From Thermodesulfovibrio yellowstonii (GTDB taxonomy: Bacteria > Nitrospirota > Thermodesulfovibrionia > Thermodesulfovibrionales > Dissulfurispiraceae), in contig DYHD01000017.1 in NCBI GenBank assembly GCA_020724365.1, forward strand, positions 3,258 through 36,538: DNA of 33,281 bases. The letters run 5' to 3'. Every line of letters begins with the position of its first letter. Position 1 is the stretch's first letter. Both the position numbers and the translations under genes were made by a program. Below are positions 24,746-33,275 of the stretch, in pieces. The notes beneath the pieces were generated by a model. It searched no databases. It was not told the DNA's origin and worked only from the letters and a program-made list of their open reading frames with translations.

Positions 24746-24873
24746 TTGGATATATCAAACACTGGTAAGACAGGCGCCTGCCTGTGCATGTCCGTATGCA
24801 AACAGGTCAGCCTGTCCTGAAAGATGATGAGGCGTAAGACAGCAGGGACGGCTATCCTACTGGACTATGGATA
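24746..24873. repeat. Palindromic dispersed repeat, GGTAGGACAGGC family (second copy)
   Basis: It begins TTGGATATATCAAACACTGG and contains AAGACAGGCGCCTGCCTG and GGGACGGCTATCCTAC. It shares its right core with the element at 15263-15346 and its left end with the one at 33172. Several nested inverted repeats (CAGGCGCCTG, CAGGTCAGCCTG) would fold as RNA. It is non-coding and lies in the 651-base gap between the ferritin-like gene and the PEP-utilising gene. Confidence 0.6.
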
Positions 24874-24916
24874 TTTAAAAAATTCTATATTGGGATTTGA
24901 GTTTTTAATTATTTAT

Positions 24917-24945
24917 TTGCAGGTCTAATGTTTAAATGATATAAT
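24917..24945 (+). promoter_or_regulatory. Promoter upstream of the PEP-utilising fusion gene
   Basis: TTGCAG (24917-24922) is followed after 17 bases by a perfect TATAAT (24940-24945). The predicted start near 24952 leaves a leader of about 230 bases before the ATG at 25184, with the inverted-repeat element at 24992-25140 inside that leader. Confidence 0.55.
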
Positions 24946-24991
24946 ATTAAAAATTATAAAACTAAAAATATATTAAAGAATTATTATCAAA

Positions 24992-25140
24992 GGCTTTTGC
25001 AAAAGTCTCTAAAATGTCATTCCGAGCCCTTCGCTTTATCATTCCGAACGGAGTGAGGAATCTGAACCCATTGATTTCAAAAGATTTCTCCTTTCAGTCG
25101 AAATGACAAACAATGCACTCTATGTAGTTTTGCAAGAGCC
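24992..25140. repeat. MITE-like element with 14-bp terminal inverted repeats
   Basis: The left end GGCTTTTGCAAAAG (24992-25005) and the reverse complement of the right end GTTTTGCAAGAGCC (25127-25140) match at 12 of 14 positions. The 149-bp element is non-coding. It contains GTCATTCCGAGCCC, GGAGTGAGGAATCT and TCGAAATGACA motifs, the last two of which recur near the right end of the window. Confidence 0.7.
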
Positions 25141-25183
25141 GCATCAAATATAAAATTTAAAAAAGAGGCTATATTTAATAATT

Positions 25184-28100
25184 ATGAAAATATTTGATAT
25201 TTTTTCAAAGCCCCAACAAACCAAGCCTTTTGCCCAGACTTATGAGCGTCTTGCCCCTAAATATACATATTTTAGGAAATTTCTTGAACATAATAAATCC
25301 GCCCTTAATTGTATTGCTGATTTAGAGCAAATGTATTACGGCGGTAAACCTTTCAGCCTTATTTCTATAATGAAGAAGTATCAAGAACTATCTGAGGCTG
25401 TTATGGGTTTAATATACAATCTTGATCAATTGTCCAATAATAAATTTCCTTTGCTCAAAGATAAATTTACTCAGATAGATAAGGCAATATCTCAGGAACT
25501 CACTCCTTATGTGCCGCTTAAACTCAAGGATAAAGATATAATCCTAAGGCTTGAAAATATCTATCCTGAGATGAAGTGCATAGTCGGTGGAAAGGCAGCA
25601 AACCTTGCATCAATTAAAAATTCGCTTGGTCTTCCTGTCCCTCCCGGGTTTTCTATAACTGCTTATGCCTCTGAAGAATTTCTTAAGCACTCTGGTTTAG
25701 TTAAGCCTATTATGGCTGAACTCTCTAGAATAAAATCTCTGGATTCCGTTTATGCTATGAGAAAGATGAGCGAAATCTTAAGGGATATGATTATGCAAAC
25801 TTCAGTCCCATCTCATGTTGCAAGTCAAGTAATGGAAGCCTATGAGAATCTCGAAAATGTAACTCATAAAGATATTAAATTAGCAATGAGAAGCAGCGCC
25901 ATTGGAGAGGACACTGAGGCAAGCTTTGCAGGACAATATGTATCTGTTTTGAATGTTACTAAGAATTCTATTCTCTATGCATATAAAACCGTTCTTGCAA
26001 GCAAATACTCGACCCGTGCAATAAATTATAGACTGCAATATGGTTTGAGTGAACAAGAAACCCCCATGTCTGTTTTAGCAATAGCAATGATCAACTCTAA
26101 AGCAAGTGGAGTTGCTTATACTATAAATCCGACAGGCGAAAATATGAATGCTATAAAGATAAGCTCTATATGGGGCATAGGAGAACATTTAGTAGGTGGA
26201 GGGGCTTCACCTGATGTTTTCTTAGTTGATAGAAAAGAAGATAAGATAATCGAGAAACGCGTTGGGATTAAGGATCAAAAAATGGTCTTACTTGAATCCG
26301 GAGGAGTCAGTCTTACAAAATCAAGAGAAACTGAAAAAACAATACCATCAATAGATGAAGATATAGTCTTGAAGCTTCGCAAATATTGTTTGCTTTTGGA
26401 AGAGTTTTTTCAAGGACCTCAAGATATTGAGTGGGCTGTTGATCATGATAATAATCTATTCATTTTGCAATCAAGGCCACTCAAAATTCCAACATTATCG
26501 CTTTCCCAGAAGATCGAAAAAAAGGAGTTCCCAGATAATCCTATTTTATTATCTACAGGTAGAGCAGCATCTCCTGGAATTGCGTATGGCACTATTTTTG
26601 TTGTTCATTCCGACAATGATCTTGATGACATACCCGATGACGCCATCTTAGTTGCTAAAACAGCATCACCTGATTATGTAAGAGTTCTCGGTAAAATAAA
26701 AGGAATCATAACAGATATAGGAAGCATAACTAGTCATCTATCATCAGTTGCCCGTGAATTCGAAATCCCTTTTATAGTTGATACAAAAAATGCAACTAAT
26801 ATCTTGAAAACAGGTGATATAGCCACTATTTTTGCTGACAACGCAATTGTTTATAAAGGAATTGTGGAAGAATTAATAAAAGGTATCAGACCCGCTAAAA
26901 AGATGATTTATGAAAGTCCTGTTCATCAAAAAACCCGTCAAATACTCAACTCGATATCTCCTTTAAATCTTAATGATACTTCTCATCCATCTTTTTCACC
27001 AGATGGATGTAAAACAATCCATGATATAATTAGATTTTCGCATGAAAATGCAATCAAAGAAATGTTTGGTCTTGCAAAATCAGTCGAAGCAAATCAATCG
27101 TCTCTCAAGCTTAAAACAAATATACCACTCGACCTATACATAATTGACCTTGGGGATGGTATTAAAGAAGGAGTTTCTTTAGATGCTATAACTCCTGAAA
27201 AGATTCAATCAGTACCACTTAAGGCTATCTGGAAAGGTTTTTCTCACCCCGGGATAAGCTGGTCAGGCGGTATAAGTGTAGATATGAAAAAATTAATGAC
27301 CTTACTTGTATCATCAACTACATCAGATATTGCAGAGTCCCTTGATATAACTAGCTATGCGATCATTTCAAAAGATTATATGAATCTGAATGCCCGTTTT
27401 GGTTATCATTTTGCAACAATAGATACACTATGTGGAGAAAATAGCGATCAGAATTATCTTTCTCTTCAGTTTGCAGGAGGCGCTGGTTCATATGCTGGTC
27501 GTAATATGAGACTGCAGTTTCTTGGCAATATATTACAAAAATTAGGTTTCAATTTGACTATAAAAGGAGATCTTTTAGAAGCTAATTTATTTAGATATGA
27601 TAAACAAACTATGCAAGAAAGACTTGATATTTTAGGCAGGCTTCTTGCCTCGAGCCGACTTCTTGATCTTGCAATAGCAAATCAGAATGATATTGCCATT
27701 TTAATAGAATCATTTAATAATGGTGAATATAATTTCTTATCACAGAAAAAAGAAGATCAGCCTGTTGATTTCTATATACACGGAGGGTTCTGGTCTAAAT
27801 TCAAAAAAGATGGAAATATTTACTGCATTCAGGATGGTATCAAAGCTGGCTTCAGCATATCTTCTGGAGTTGCTGGAATAATGGGCAAGTTAATCGGACA
27901 TGCTTTTACCGATTTTCTTGATAATATCGAGGCTTATTTCTATTTCCCCCTTGCGATAGCTAAAAATAGTGAGATTGGTGATGGAATTATAACCTTGAAA
28001 GTAATGCCAATAGCTGGCAATATTGACAGAGCTGGTGGCATAGCCTTTGCGTTAAAGGATGTAGGGAATTATTTTGTATTAAGAATTAATGCCCTTGAAG

Positions 28101-28372
28101 ACAATGTCATACTTTTTGAGTATATCAACAATAAAAGAATACCAAGACTGCAGGCAAAGGTAAAAATCGAATCAGAAAAATGGTATGCCTTAAAAGTCGA
28201 GGTTAAAGGGAATCATATAAAAGGTTTTGTAGATGATAAATTACTAATAGAGTACAACACAGATAGAAATATGCAAGGGTATGTTGGCATCTGGACAAAG
28301 GCAGACTCGGTGACATATTTCGACCGGCTTATGATTGAAACAAAAGATAAAAAAATAATATTTAACTACTAA
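25184..28372 (+). CDS. PEP-synthase-like ATP-grasp/phosphohistidine protein with novel C-terminal half and LamG-like tail
   Basis: A 1062-residue cytosolic-looking protein. Residues 1-115 are helical and unrecognised. Residues about 125-435 are a PEP synthase/PPDK nucleotide-binding domain: GGKAANLASIKN (135-146), RSSAIGEDTEASFAGQYVSV (236-255), DIEWAVD (414-420) and LQSRPL (428-433). Residues about 455-560 are the swivelling phosphohistidine domain, with catalytic His518 in DIGSITSHLSSVAREFEIPF. The PEP/pyruvate TIM barrel of true PEP synthase is missing. Residues about 640-850 form an uncharacterised region (RFGYHFATIDTLC, NYLSLQFAGGAGSYAGR) of a kind I have seen described in PEP-utilising proteins of deltaproteobacteria. 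Residues about 925-1055 look like a concanavalin/laminin-G beta-sandwich. It may phosphorylate another acceptor via His518; the acceptor is unknown. Not a functional pyruvate, water dikinase by architecture. Confidence 0.85.
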   Translation: MKIFDIFSKPQQTKPFAQTYERLAPKYTYFRKFLEHNKSALNCIADLEQMYYGGKPFSLISIMKKYQELSEAVMGLIYNLDQLSNNKFPLLKDKFTQIDKAISQELTPYVPLKLKDKDIILRLENIYPEMKCIVGGKAANLASIKNSLGLPVPPGFSITAYASEEFLKHSGLVKPIMAELSRIKSLDSVYAMRKMSEILRDMIMQTSVPSHVASQVMEAYENLENVTHKDIKLAMRSSAIGEDTEASFAGQYVSVLNVTKNSILYAYKTVLASKYSTRAINYRLQYGLSEQETPMSVLAIAMINSKASGVAYTINPTGENMNAIKISSIWGIGEHLVGGGASPDVFLVDRKEDKIIEKRVGIKDQKMVLLESGGVSLTKSRETEKTIPSIDEDIVLKLRKYCLLLEEFFQGPQDIEWAVDHDNNLFILQSRPLKIPTLSLSQKIEKKEFPDNPILLSTGRAASPGIAYGTIFVVHSDNDLDDIPDDAILVAKTASPDYVRVLGKIKGIITDIGSITSHLSSVAREFEIPFIVDTKNATNILKTGDIATIFADNAIVYKGIVEELIKGIRPAKKMIYESPVHQKTRQILNSISPLNLNDTSHPSFSPDGCKTIHDIIRFSHENAIKEMFGLAKSVEANQSSLKLKTNIPLDLYIIDLGDGIKEGVSLDAITPEKIQSVPLKAIWKGFSHPGISWSGGISVDMKKLMTLLVSSTTSDIAESLDITSYAIISKDYMNLNARFGYHFATIDTLCGENSDQNYLSLQFAGGAGSYAGRNMRLQFLGNILQKLGFNLTIKGDLLEANLFRYDKQTMQERLDILGRLLASSRLLDLAIANQNDIAILIESFNNGEYNFLSQKKEDQPVDFYIHGGFWSKFKKDGNIYCIQDGIKAGFSISSGVAGIMGKLIGHAFTDFLDNIEAYFYFPLAIAKNSEIGDGIITLKVMPIAGNIDRAGGIAFALKDVGNYFVLRINALEDNVILFEYINNKRIPRLQAKVKIESEKWYALKVEVKGNHIKGFVDDKLLIEYNTDRNMQGYVGIWTKADSVTYFDRLMIETKDKKIIFNY

Positions 28373-28418
28373 ACATCTGTTGATAAACTTAATATAAATT
28401 ATTTATAAATCTAATTCT

Positions 28419-28991
28419 TTAAAATTCTGCTGGTTTTGCGAGCACCTCCAAAACCTTTAACTCAAGAAATCTCTTTGAAGCGGCAGATCTAATGAGTAAA
28501 ACGGTGTCAGCTCCTGATGCGGTACCTGCTACAACAAGTATCTTTTCATCTTCTGGGATTAACCCGCTATCAACCGCCATCATTGATACCTCACAACACA
28601 CCTTTGTTCCCTCCCCAAATCTTCTTAAAGTATGAGCCACTATAAGTGCTGGATAAATACCGCCATATTTAGAAGAAAAAGAAGTCTCCATGCTATGAGT
28701 GAGCATAGTTCCAGTGTATATTTTTGCACCTGTCTCTTTGATCTTTCTTCTGTTTTCCTCGGTAATCTCAATACTGTTAGGCAATGTATAACCTGCTGAG
28801 TGTGTTACTACAACAATCTTTACCCCTGTATTTCTAAGAGCTTCTGAAAATAATAGACCTGTTGAGCCGCTTACAGAAGCAATGACTAAATATTTATATT
28901 GATAGTTTTCAATCGCTTCTTTTACTATGCTTAAACATGCCTCTGTATTAGCCTTGCCATATTTATCAAAATAGATAACCCTTTTTTCCAT
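28419..28991 (-). CDS. Stand-alone pyruvate kinase C-terminal (alpha/beta) domain protein
   Basis: A 190-residue protein equivalent only to the C-terminal regulatory domain of pyruvate kinase (PK_C fold), without the catalytic barrel. Diagnostic segments are YLVIASVSGSTGLLFSEAL (about 35-53), IVVVTHSAGYTLPNS and KILVVAGTASGADTVLLIR (about 156-174). Such single-domain proteins occur in many anaerobes and archaea. Their role is not established; a regulatory or ligand-binding role is likely. I chose the ATG at 28991 because a G-rich Shine-Dalgarno (AGGGGGG) precedes it; an ATG at 29024 would add 11 residues. It converges with the PEP-utilising gene (46-base gap). Confidence 0.85.
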   Translation of the reverse strand: MEKRVIYFDKYGKANTEACLSIVKEAIENYQYKYLVIASVSGSTGLLFSEALRNTGVKIVVVTHSAGYTLPNSIEITEENRRKIKETGAKIYTGTMLTHSMETSFSSKYGGIYPALIVAHTLRRFGEGTKVCCEVSMMAVDSGLIPEDEKILVVAGTASGADTVLLIRSAASKRFLELKVLEVLAKPAEF

Positions 28992-29018
28992 TTGCCCCCC
29001 TGCATTATAAAAAAGTAT

Positions 29019-29277
29019 TGTCAAAATTAACCACAGAGAACACGGAGAAAATATTAAATATTAATAAGTTAAGAGGAATTCTGTTGCATCCCCTCTGTGA
29101 CCTCTAAATTATTAATCGTTTTATTCCGTTATACCTTTTAATGGGAATTCTTTCGGAGCAAGAGAAACTTGAGAGTTCACAGAGTTTTTAAACCTTAAAA
29201 TTCTTTTCTCTGTGCGTTCTGTGGTGAAACTCTGTGGTTTCATATTTTTCTCTCTTTTTTCATAAAACTTTTGACAT
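29019..29277. repeat. Inverted-repeat element, ACAGAGAACACGGAG family
   Basis: TGTCAAAA (29019-29026) and TTTTGACA (29270-29277) bound the element. Inside them AACCACAGAGAACACGGAG (29029-29047) is the imperfect reverse complement of the right-hand CTCTGTGCGTTCTGTGGT (about 29208-29225), followed by a further CTCTGTGGTT. This 259-bp non-coding unit fills most of the 350-base gap between prmA and the pyruvate-kinase-domain gene. I see no gene in the gap. Confidence 0.6.
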
Positions 29278-29341
29278 TACCTATAAAAATTTTATTAAAT
29301 CACCGTTTCATAAACACAGTCCGATTCATTATGGCTAAAAC

Positions 29342-30196
29342 CTAAATTGAATCATAGCTTGCTATGAGGGTGATCCATCTTCCATCTACTATCTTTTCAA
29401 AGAAATGCAGATTATATTTCTCATATGCTTCAATTACATCATATTCCTGCCCATCTATAATACCTGAAAATACTATTACCCCTTCCTTATTTAAATGAGA
29501 AGCAATCTCCGGAGTGAGCTGAATCAATGTATTTGCAAGCAGATTTGCTACAATAAAATCAAATGACCGCTCGATAAAACAAAGGCTTGAACAGCTAACT
29601 TCAATATTTGTTATGTCATTAAGTGCAGAGTTTCTTCTAGATGCGTCTATAGCAAGTGGGTCTATATCTATCCCTACAATATGTTCAAATCCAAGCTTTG
29701 CTGCAGCTATAGCCAAAATCCCTGTGCCAGTGCCCACATCAAGAAAACCATTCTTTCTGGATAATTTTTTTGATAATCTCTCTATCAAAATTAGGCATCT
29801 CATGGTAGTTTCATGATGTCCTGTCCCAAATGCCATACCAGGGTCAATAATCAGATTAATTCGATTAGGCTTTGGTTTTTGCCATGGCGGTATGATTGTA
29901 AGATTTTCACCAACATCTATCGGCTGAAACTTCTTCTTCCATGATTCATTCCAGTCTCTCTCAGATATATAAAGGTAATCATAAGAAAGGGCTTCTGGCA
30001 ATCCTGCATCCCTGAGAACACCTTTGAATATTTCAAGTTCTTTTTTTACTTTATCCACATAAACTGCATCAGGAAAATATACAATAATAGAGTTTTCGTT
30101 GATGATAATGCCCAAACATCCAATTTCAGAAAGTTTATCAATGAGGGCATCTGTTGAATCTTGTGAAAGTTTAATATTGAATTCATAATATCCCAT
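29342..30196 (-). CDS. prmA: Ribosomal protein L11 methyltransferase (PrmA)
   Basis: A 284-residue SAM-dependent methyltransferase that trimethylates L11. An N-terminal substrate-recognition domain (1-95, with ERDWNESWKKKFQP at 79-92, typical of PrmA) precedes the Rossmann methyltransferase domain. DPGMAFGTGHHETTM (118-132), DVGTGTGILAIAAAKLG (153-169) and VANLLANTL (216-224) are the SAM and substrate motifs. The protein is complete. The Shine-Dalgarno is distant (AAAGGT, 17 bases before the ATG). It is on the same strand as the pyruvate-kinase-domain gene but separated by the repeat. Confidence 0.95.
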   Translation of the reverse strand: MGYYEFNIKLSQDSTDALIDKLSEIGCLGIIINENSIIVYFPDAVYVDKVKKELEIFKGVLRDAGLPEALSYDYLYISERDWNESWKKKFQPIDVGENLTIIPPWQKPKPNRINLIIDPGMAFGTGHHETTMRCLILIERLSKKLSRKNGFLDVGTGTGILAIAAAKLGFEHIVGIDIDPLAIDASRRNSALNDITNIEVSCSSLCFIERSFDFIVANLLANTLIQLTPEIASHLNKEGVIVFSGIIDGQEYDVIEAYEKYNLHFFEKIVDGRWITLIASYDSI

Positions 30197-30353
30197 AAAT
30201 ATTTACCAATTTACCTTTCTATTATATATTTATACATTTTCATTGCTATATGATAAAATTATCTATAATGATTTTTTTTTCGGAATTGTTTGATTTTTTA
30301 TTGATATCCTAATAGGAAATAAATAATTTACTAATATCAAGAAAAATAATATT

Positions 30354-30728
30354 ATGCTATATGGTGAAAAGGAAATAAAAGAGGCAGTAATAGAAGTTTG
30401 GGACAACCCTTATCCAGATAGGGATTATGAGATAAATATTACATTTTCCGAGTTTACCTGTCTTTGCCCTCGCTCAGGTTATCCTGATTTTGCAACTATA
30501 AAATTAAAATATATCCCAGATAAAAAGATTATAGAATTAAAATCACTGAAGCTCTTTCTGAATTCATTTAGGGATGTTTATATTTCTCATGAAGAAATAA
30601 CAAACAAAATCTATAACTTATTAAATGATTTATTGCAACCGAGATTCATAGAGGTAATTGGCGACTTTAATCCAAGAGGAAATGTAAAGACAATTATCAA
30701 GGCTTCATCTGAGCGGCTCTTGCCTTGA
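30354..30728 (+). CDS. queF: NADPH-dependent 7-cyano-7-deazaguanine reductase (QueF, short type)
   Basis: A 124-residue enzyme reducing preQ0 to preQ1 in queuosine synthesis. It has catalytic Cys38 and Asp45 in [12 protein letters not shown], the QueF family motif [13 protein letters not shown] (61-73) that binds NADPH and preQ0, and the C-terminal [11 protein letters not shown]. The length matches the single-domain (B. subtilis-like) type. The ATG has no clear Shine-Dalgarno. Its 3' end overlaps the convergent trpF by 32 bases. A TATAAT at 30264-30269 lacks a well-spaced -35. Confidence 0.94.
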   Translation: MLYGEKEIKEAVIEVWDNPYPDRDYEINITFSEFTCLCPRSGYPDFATIKLKYIPDKKIIELKSLKLFLNSFRDVYISHEEITNKIYNLLNDLLQPRFIEVIGDFNPRGNVKTIIKASSERLLP

Positions 30729-31341
30729 CAATAAATTCTCTCATTTTCTTGAGATCCTTTTTCCCTTTATATTCTTCTATTCCACTGCTTACATCTACTG
30801 CGTAAGGATTGACCCATTTTATTGCCTTTTCTATATTTTCATTATTCAAACCGCCTGAAAGGATAACATACCCATATCTCTTCGCTTCAATGGCTATATC
30901 CCAGTTAAATGTCCTACCAGTGCCTCCAAATACATCAGGTGAGAATGTATCCAGAAGATTAGCAGAAGTTCTATATTTTTCCAGAGATTTAAGGTCTGTA
31001 AGTGCGACTACCCTGAAAGCCTTTATGACCCTTGGCCAGAGGTTACATGCCTCTGGAGATTCATCCCCGTGTAGTTGAAGTATATTAATTCCAGCAAATT
31101 CCATAATAAATTTTATTTTTGCAGGTTCTTCATTGACAAAAACACCGACTGTTGTAATAAAAGGCGGCAGGTATGAAATTATTTCTTTAGCATTGTCAGG
31201 TTCTATATATCTTGGACTACCCCTATAAAAGATAAAGCCTAATGCGTCTGCTCCATAATTTGCAGCAGAAAGGGCATCTTCAAAATTTGTTATACCACAG
31301 ATTTTAATTTTCATTAATGCAAATTTTATAATTGAAATCAT
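30697..31341 (-). CDS. trpF: Phosphoribosylanthranilate isomerase
   Basis: A (beta/alpha)8 enzyme of tryptophan synthesis that isomerises phosphoribosylanthranilate. [10 protein letters not shown] carries the catalytic Cys; other family blocks are [51 protein letters not shown] and VDVSSGIE with the catalytic Asp. The start is uncertain. The ATG at 31341 has AGGAAGG very close upstream and gives 214 residues. The one at 31314 gives the family-typical N-terminus but no Shine-Dalgarno, and 31377 is also open. The region just before 31341 folds as a strong hairpin. It is downstream of trpB2 and the small Cys-rich gene on the same strand. Confidence 0.93.
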   Translation of the reverse strand: MISIIKFALMKIKICGITNFEDALSAANYGADALGFIFYRGSPRYIEPDNAKEIISYLPPFITTVGVFVNEEPAKIKFIMEFAGINILQLHGDESPEACNLWPRVIKAFRVVALTDLKSLEKYRTSANLLDTFSPDVFGGTGRTFNWDIAIEAKRYGYVILSGGLNNENIEKAIKWVNPYAVDVSSGIEEYKGKKDLKKMREFIVKARAAQMKP

Positions 31342-31342
31342 A

Positions 31343-31374
31343 ACCCTTCCTGTCCATATTAAGACAGGAGGGGT
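31343..31374 (-). promoter_or_regulatory. Hairpin covering the trpF Shine-Dalgarno
   Basis: ACCCTTCCTGTC (31343-31354) is complementary to GACAGGAGGGGT (31363-31374) except for one position, with an 8-base loop. On the minus-strand transcript the AGGAAGG before the 31341 ATG is inside the stem, so folding would hide the start site. No U-run follows, so it is not a simple terminator. Confidence 0.4.
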
Positions 31375-31474
31375 CATATGTTTAATAATTTAGTATATGT
31401 TTATGCAAAATAATTTGTTTTCAATAAACAAATAGTTTAGCAGAGAATTCTGCAACTAAACTCGAAATTTAAAA

Positions 31475-31693
31475 TTACATCTTCATAGCCTCTATAATTC
31501 TCTCAAGTCTTGAACTTGGCAAAGTATTTAATGTCATGTTCAATTGATCCTCTGAGAATCGTTCTTTGAGTATTTTAATAATATCTATTCTCTCATTCCA
31601 ACATCCAATTATATTCTTGCACGGAAGCCCATCATTCATATTCAAACAGTAAGAGATATCTATTAAGCCGAGATGACCACAGTATATAATCAT
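31475..31693 (-). CDS. Small Cys-rich conserved-looking protein, function unknown
   Basis: A 72-residue protein. Cysteines lie at 5, 16, 25 and 31 (MIIYCGH..., SYCLNMN, GLPCKN, GCWNER), followed by a helical C-terminus (DIIKILKERFSEDQL...SSRLERIIEAM). The YC-x(n)-LPC-x(n)-CW layout resembles short proteins I associate with deltaproteobacteria and Nitrospirota, which suggests a small metal- or redox-related domain; I cannot name it. It sits 26 bases after trpB2 with a weak ribosome site, and 133 bases before trpF. Confidence 0.65.
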   Translation of the reverse strand: MIIYCGHLGLIDISYCLNMNDGLPCKNIIGCWNERIDIIKILKERFSEDQLNMTLNTLPSSRLERIIEAMKM

Positions 31694-31719
31694 TTATCTA
31701 ACTCTATCATTTAGCTCTA

Positions 31720-33084
31720 TCATTTGGGTATTGGAAACTTACTAAGGTCTTGTTTCAATTTTTGGACTTCATCTTCAGTCATAGGAGAATCCTCAAGTTT
31801 ACCAGATAGATAGGCATCATATGCAGCAAGGTCTATAATACCATGACCGCTCCAATTCAAAAGAATTACTTTTTCTTTTCCTTCCTGTTTAGCTTTATTA
31901 GCTTCTTCAATAGCACAGGCAATCGCATGATTTGTCTCAGGGGCAGGCACAAAGCCCTCTGTCCTCGCAAATGTGATGCCTGCGGAGAAAGTCTGAAGTT
32001 GTGTATAAGCCCTTGCCTCTATAAGACCATCAACAAATAGCCTGCTTACAATAGGAGCCATACCATGATATCTTAACCCTCCTGCATGGATAGGCGCTGG
32101 AACAAAGGCATGACCTAATGAATGCATAGCTAATAATGGTGTAGTCTCTGCTGTATCACCAAAGTCGTATATATAAGGACCTTTTGTTAATGTAGGGCAG
32201 GAAGTAGGTTCTGCAGCAATAATTTGAACATTTTTGCCATTTATTTTATCTCTCACAAATGGCAAAGAAAGTCCGCTGAAGTTGCTTCCTCCACCGGCGC
32301 AACCTATTATAATATCAGGATATTCGTTTATAAGAGCAAGTTGCTTTTGTGCTTCAAGCCCTATTATGGTCTGGTGCAATAAAACATGATTAAGAACGCT
32401 TCCTAATGAGTATCTTGTATCTTTAGATGTTACCGCATCTTCAATTGCTTCACTAATGGATATGCCAAGACTGCCTGGGTGTTCTGGGTTTTGAGATAGG
32501 AATTTTCTTCCGGCATTTGTATCAGGGCTTGGGCTTGGAACACATTGCGCTCCCCAAGTTTCCATCAGCATCTTTCTATATGGTTTCTGATTATAACTGA
32601 TTCTAACCATATAGACCTTACATTGAAGACCAAATTGATTGCAGGCAAAGGAAAGGGCACTGCCCCATTGTCCTGCGCCTGTTTCAGTCGCAATTCTTTT
32701 AATGCCAAAAATTTTATTGTAATAAGCTTGAGCAATAGCTGTATTAGGTTTATGGCTCCCTGCAGGGCTAACGCCTTCATTCTTAAAATAAATCCGAGCA
32801 GGGGTTTTAAGCATTCTTTCCAATTCATAAGCTCTGTGAAGGGGAGTAGGTCTCCAGATAAGAAGCTTTTCTAAAACCTCATCAGGTATGTCAATCCATC
32901 TCTCTGTGCTTACCTCTTGTTCGATAAGATTCATCGGGAATACAGGAGATAGCATATCAGGAGTAATAGGTTGTCCCGTGGCGGGATTCAAAGGAGGCGG
33001 AACTGGATTAGGCAGGTCAGCCTGAATATTATACCACTGCCGAGGGATTTCGTCGTCAGAGAGAACCATCTTCTTCTTATTCAT
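31720..33084 (-). CDS. trpB2: TrpB2-type tryptophan synthase beta subunit
   Basis: A 454-residue PLP enzyme of the TrpB2 group, which is longer than TrpB1 (about 400) and has the extra N-terminal segment ([20 protein letters not shown], 11-30). PLP-binding Lys112 lies in GSHKPN, the beta-subunit motif ETGAGQWG is at 134-141, and a glycine loop [11 protein letters not shown] binds PLP phosphate. TrpB2 enzymes make tryptophan from indole and serine and do not pair normally with TrpA. Its link to trpF supports a biosynthetic or indole-salvage role. The start has TGGAGGA at good spacing. An 11-bp direct repeat (31702-31725) spans the stop. Confidence 0.94.
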   Translation of the reverse strand: MNKKKMVLSDDEIPRQWYNIQADLPNPVPPPLNPATGQPITPDMLSPVFPMNLIEQEVSTERWIDIPDEVLEKLLIWRPTPLHRAYELERMLKTPARIYFKNEGVSPAGSHKPNTAIAQAYYNKIFGIKRIATETGAGQWGSALSFACNQFGLQCKVYMVRISYNQKPYRKMLMETWGAQCVPSPSPDTNAGRKFLSQNPEHPGSLGISISEAIEDAVTSKDTRYSLGSVLNHVLLHQTIIGLEAQKQLALINEYPDIIIGCAGGGSNFSGLSLPFVRDKINGKNVQIIAAEPTSCPTLTKGPYIYDFGDTAETTPLLAMHSLGHAFVPAPIHAGGLRYHGMAPIVSRLFVDGLIEARAYTQLQTFSAGITFARTEGFVPAPETNHAIACAIEEANKAKQEGKEKVILLNWSGHGIIDLAAYDAYLSGKLEDSPMTEDEVQKLKQDLSKFPIPK

Positions 33085-33171
33085 ATATCCTCCAAAATCT
33101 TTGTTTAAATCAGGATATTATAAAAAAATTAAGACTAAAAAAGATACGGTAAAAACATGACCCAAATCCCG

Positions 33172-33275
33172 ATTTGGATATATCAAAAAACATTGGCACT
33201 GGTAGGACAGTCTCCGTGAGGAATCTTTTAATAACAATAACTTATAAGATTTCTCGCTATGCTCGAAATGACAAT
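33172..33275. repeat. Composite repeat fragment at the window's right end
   Basis: ATTTGGATATATCAAA...CACTGGTAGGACAG matches the left end of the repeat at 24746. It is joined directly to GTGAGGAATCT...AAGATTTCTC...TCGAAATGACA, which matches the interior of the element at 24992-25140. So two repeat families are joined here. It may continue past the window edge. Confidence 0.5.

Noticed and set aside
24746..25140. A CRISPR array
   Set aside because: The repeats are inverted, unequal in length and not separated by regular spacers.
25184..28372. Annotation as ordinary phosphoenolpyruvate synthase (ppsA)
   Set aside because: The PEP/pyruvate-binding barrel with its catalytic Cys is absent, so the normal reaction is not supported.
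30197..30353. A preQ1 riboswitch upstream of queF
   Set aside because: The AT-rich gap lacks a recognisable preQ1 aptamer (no C-rich loop and A-rich tail pairing that I could find).
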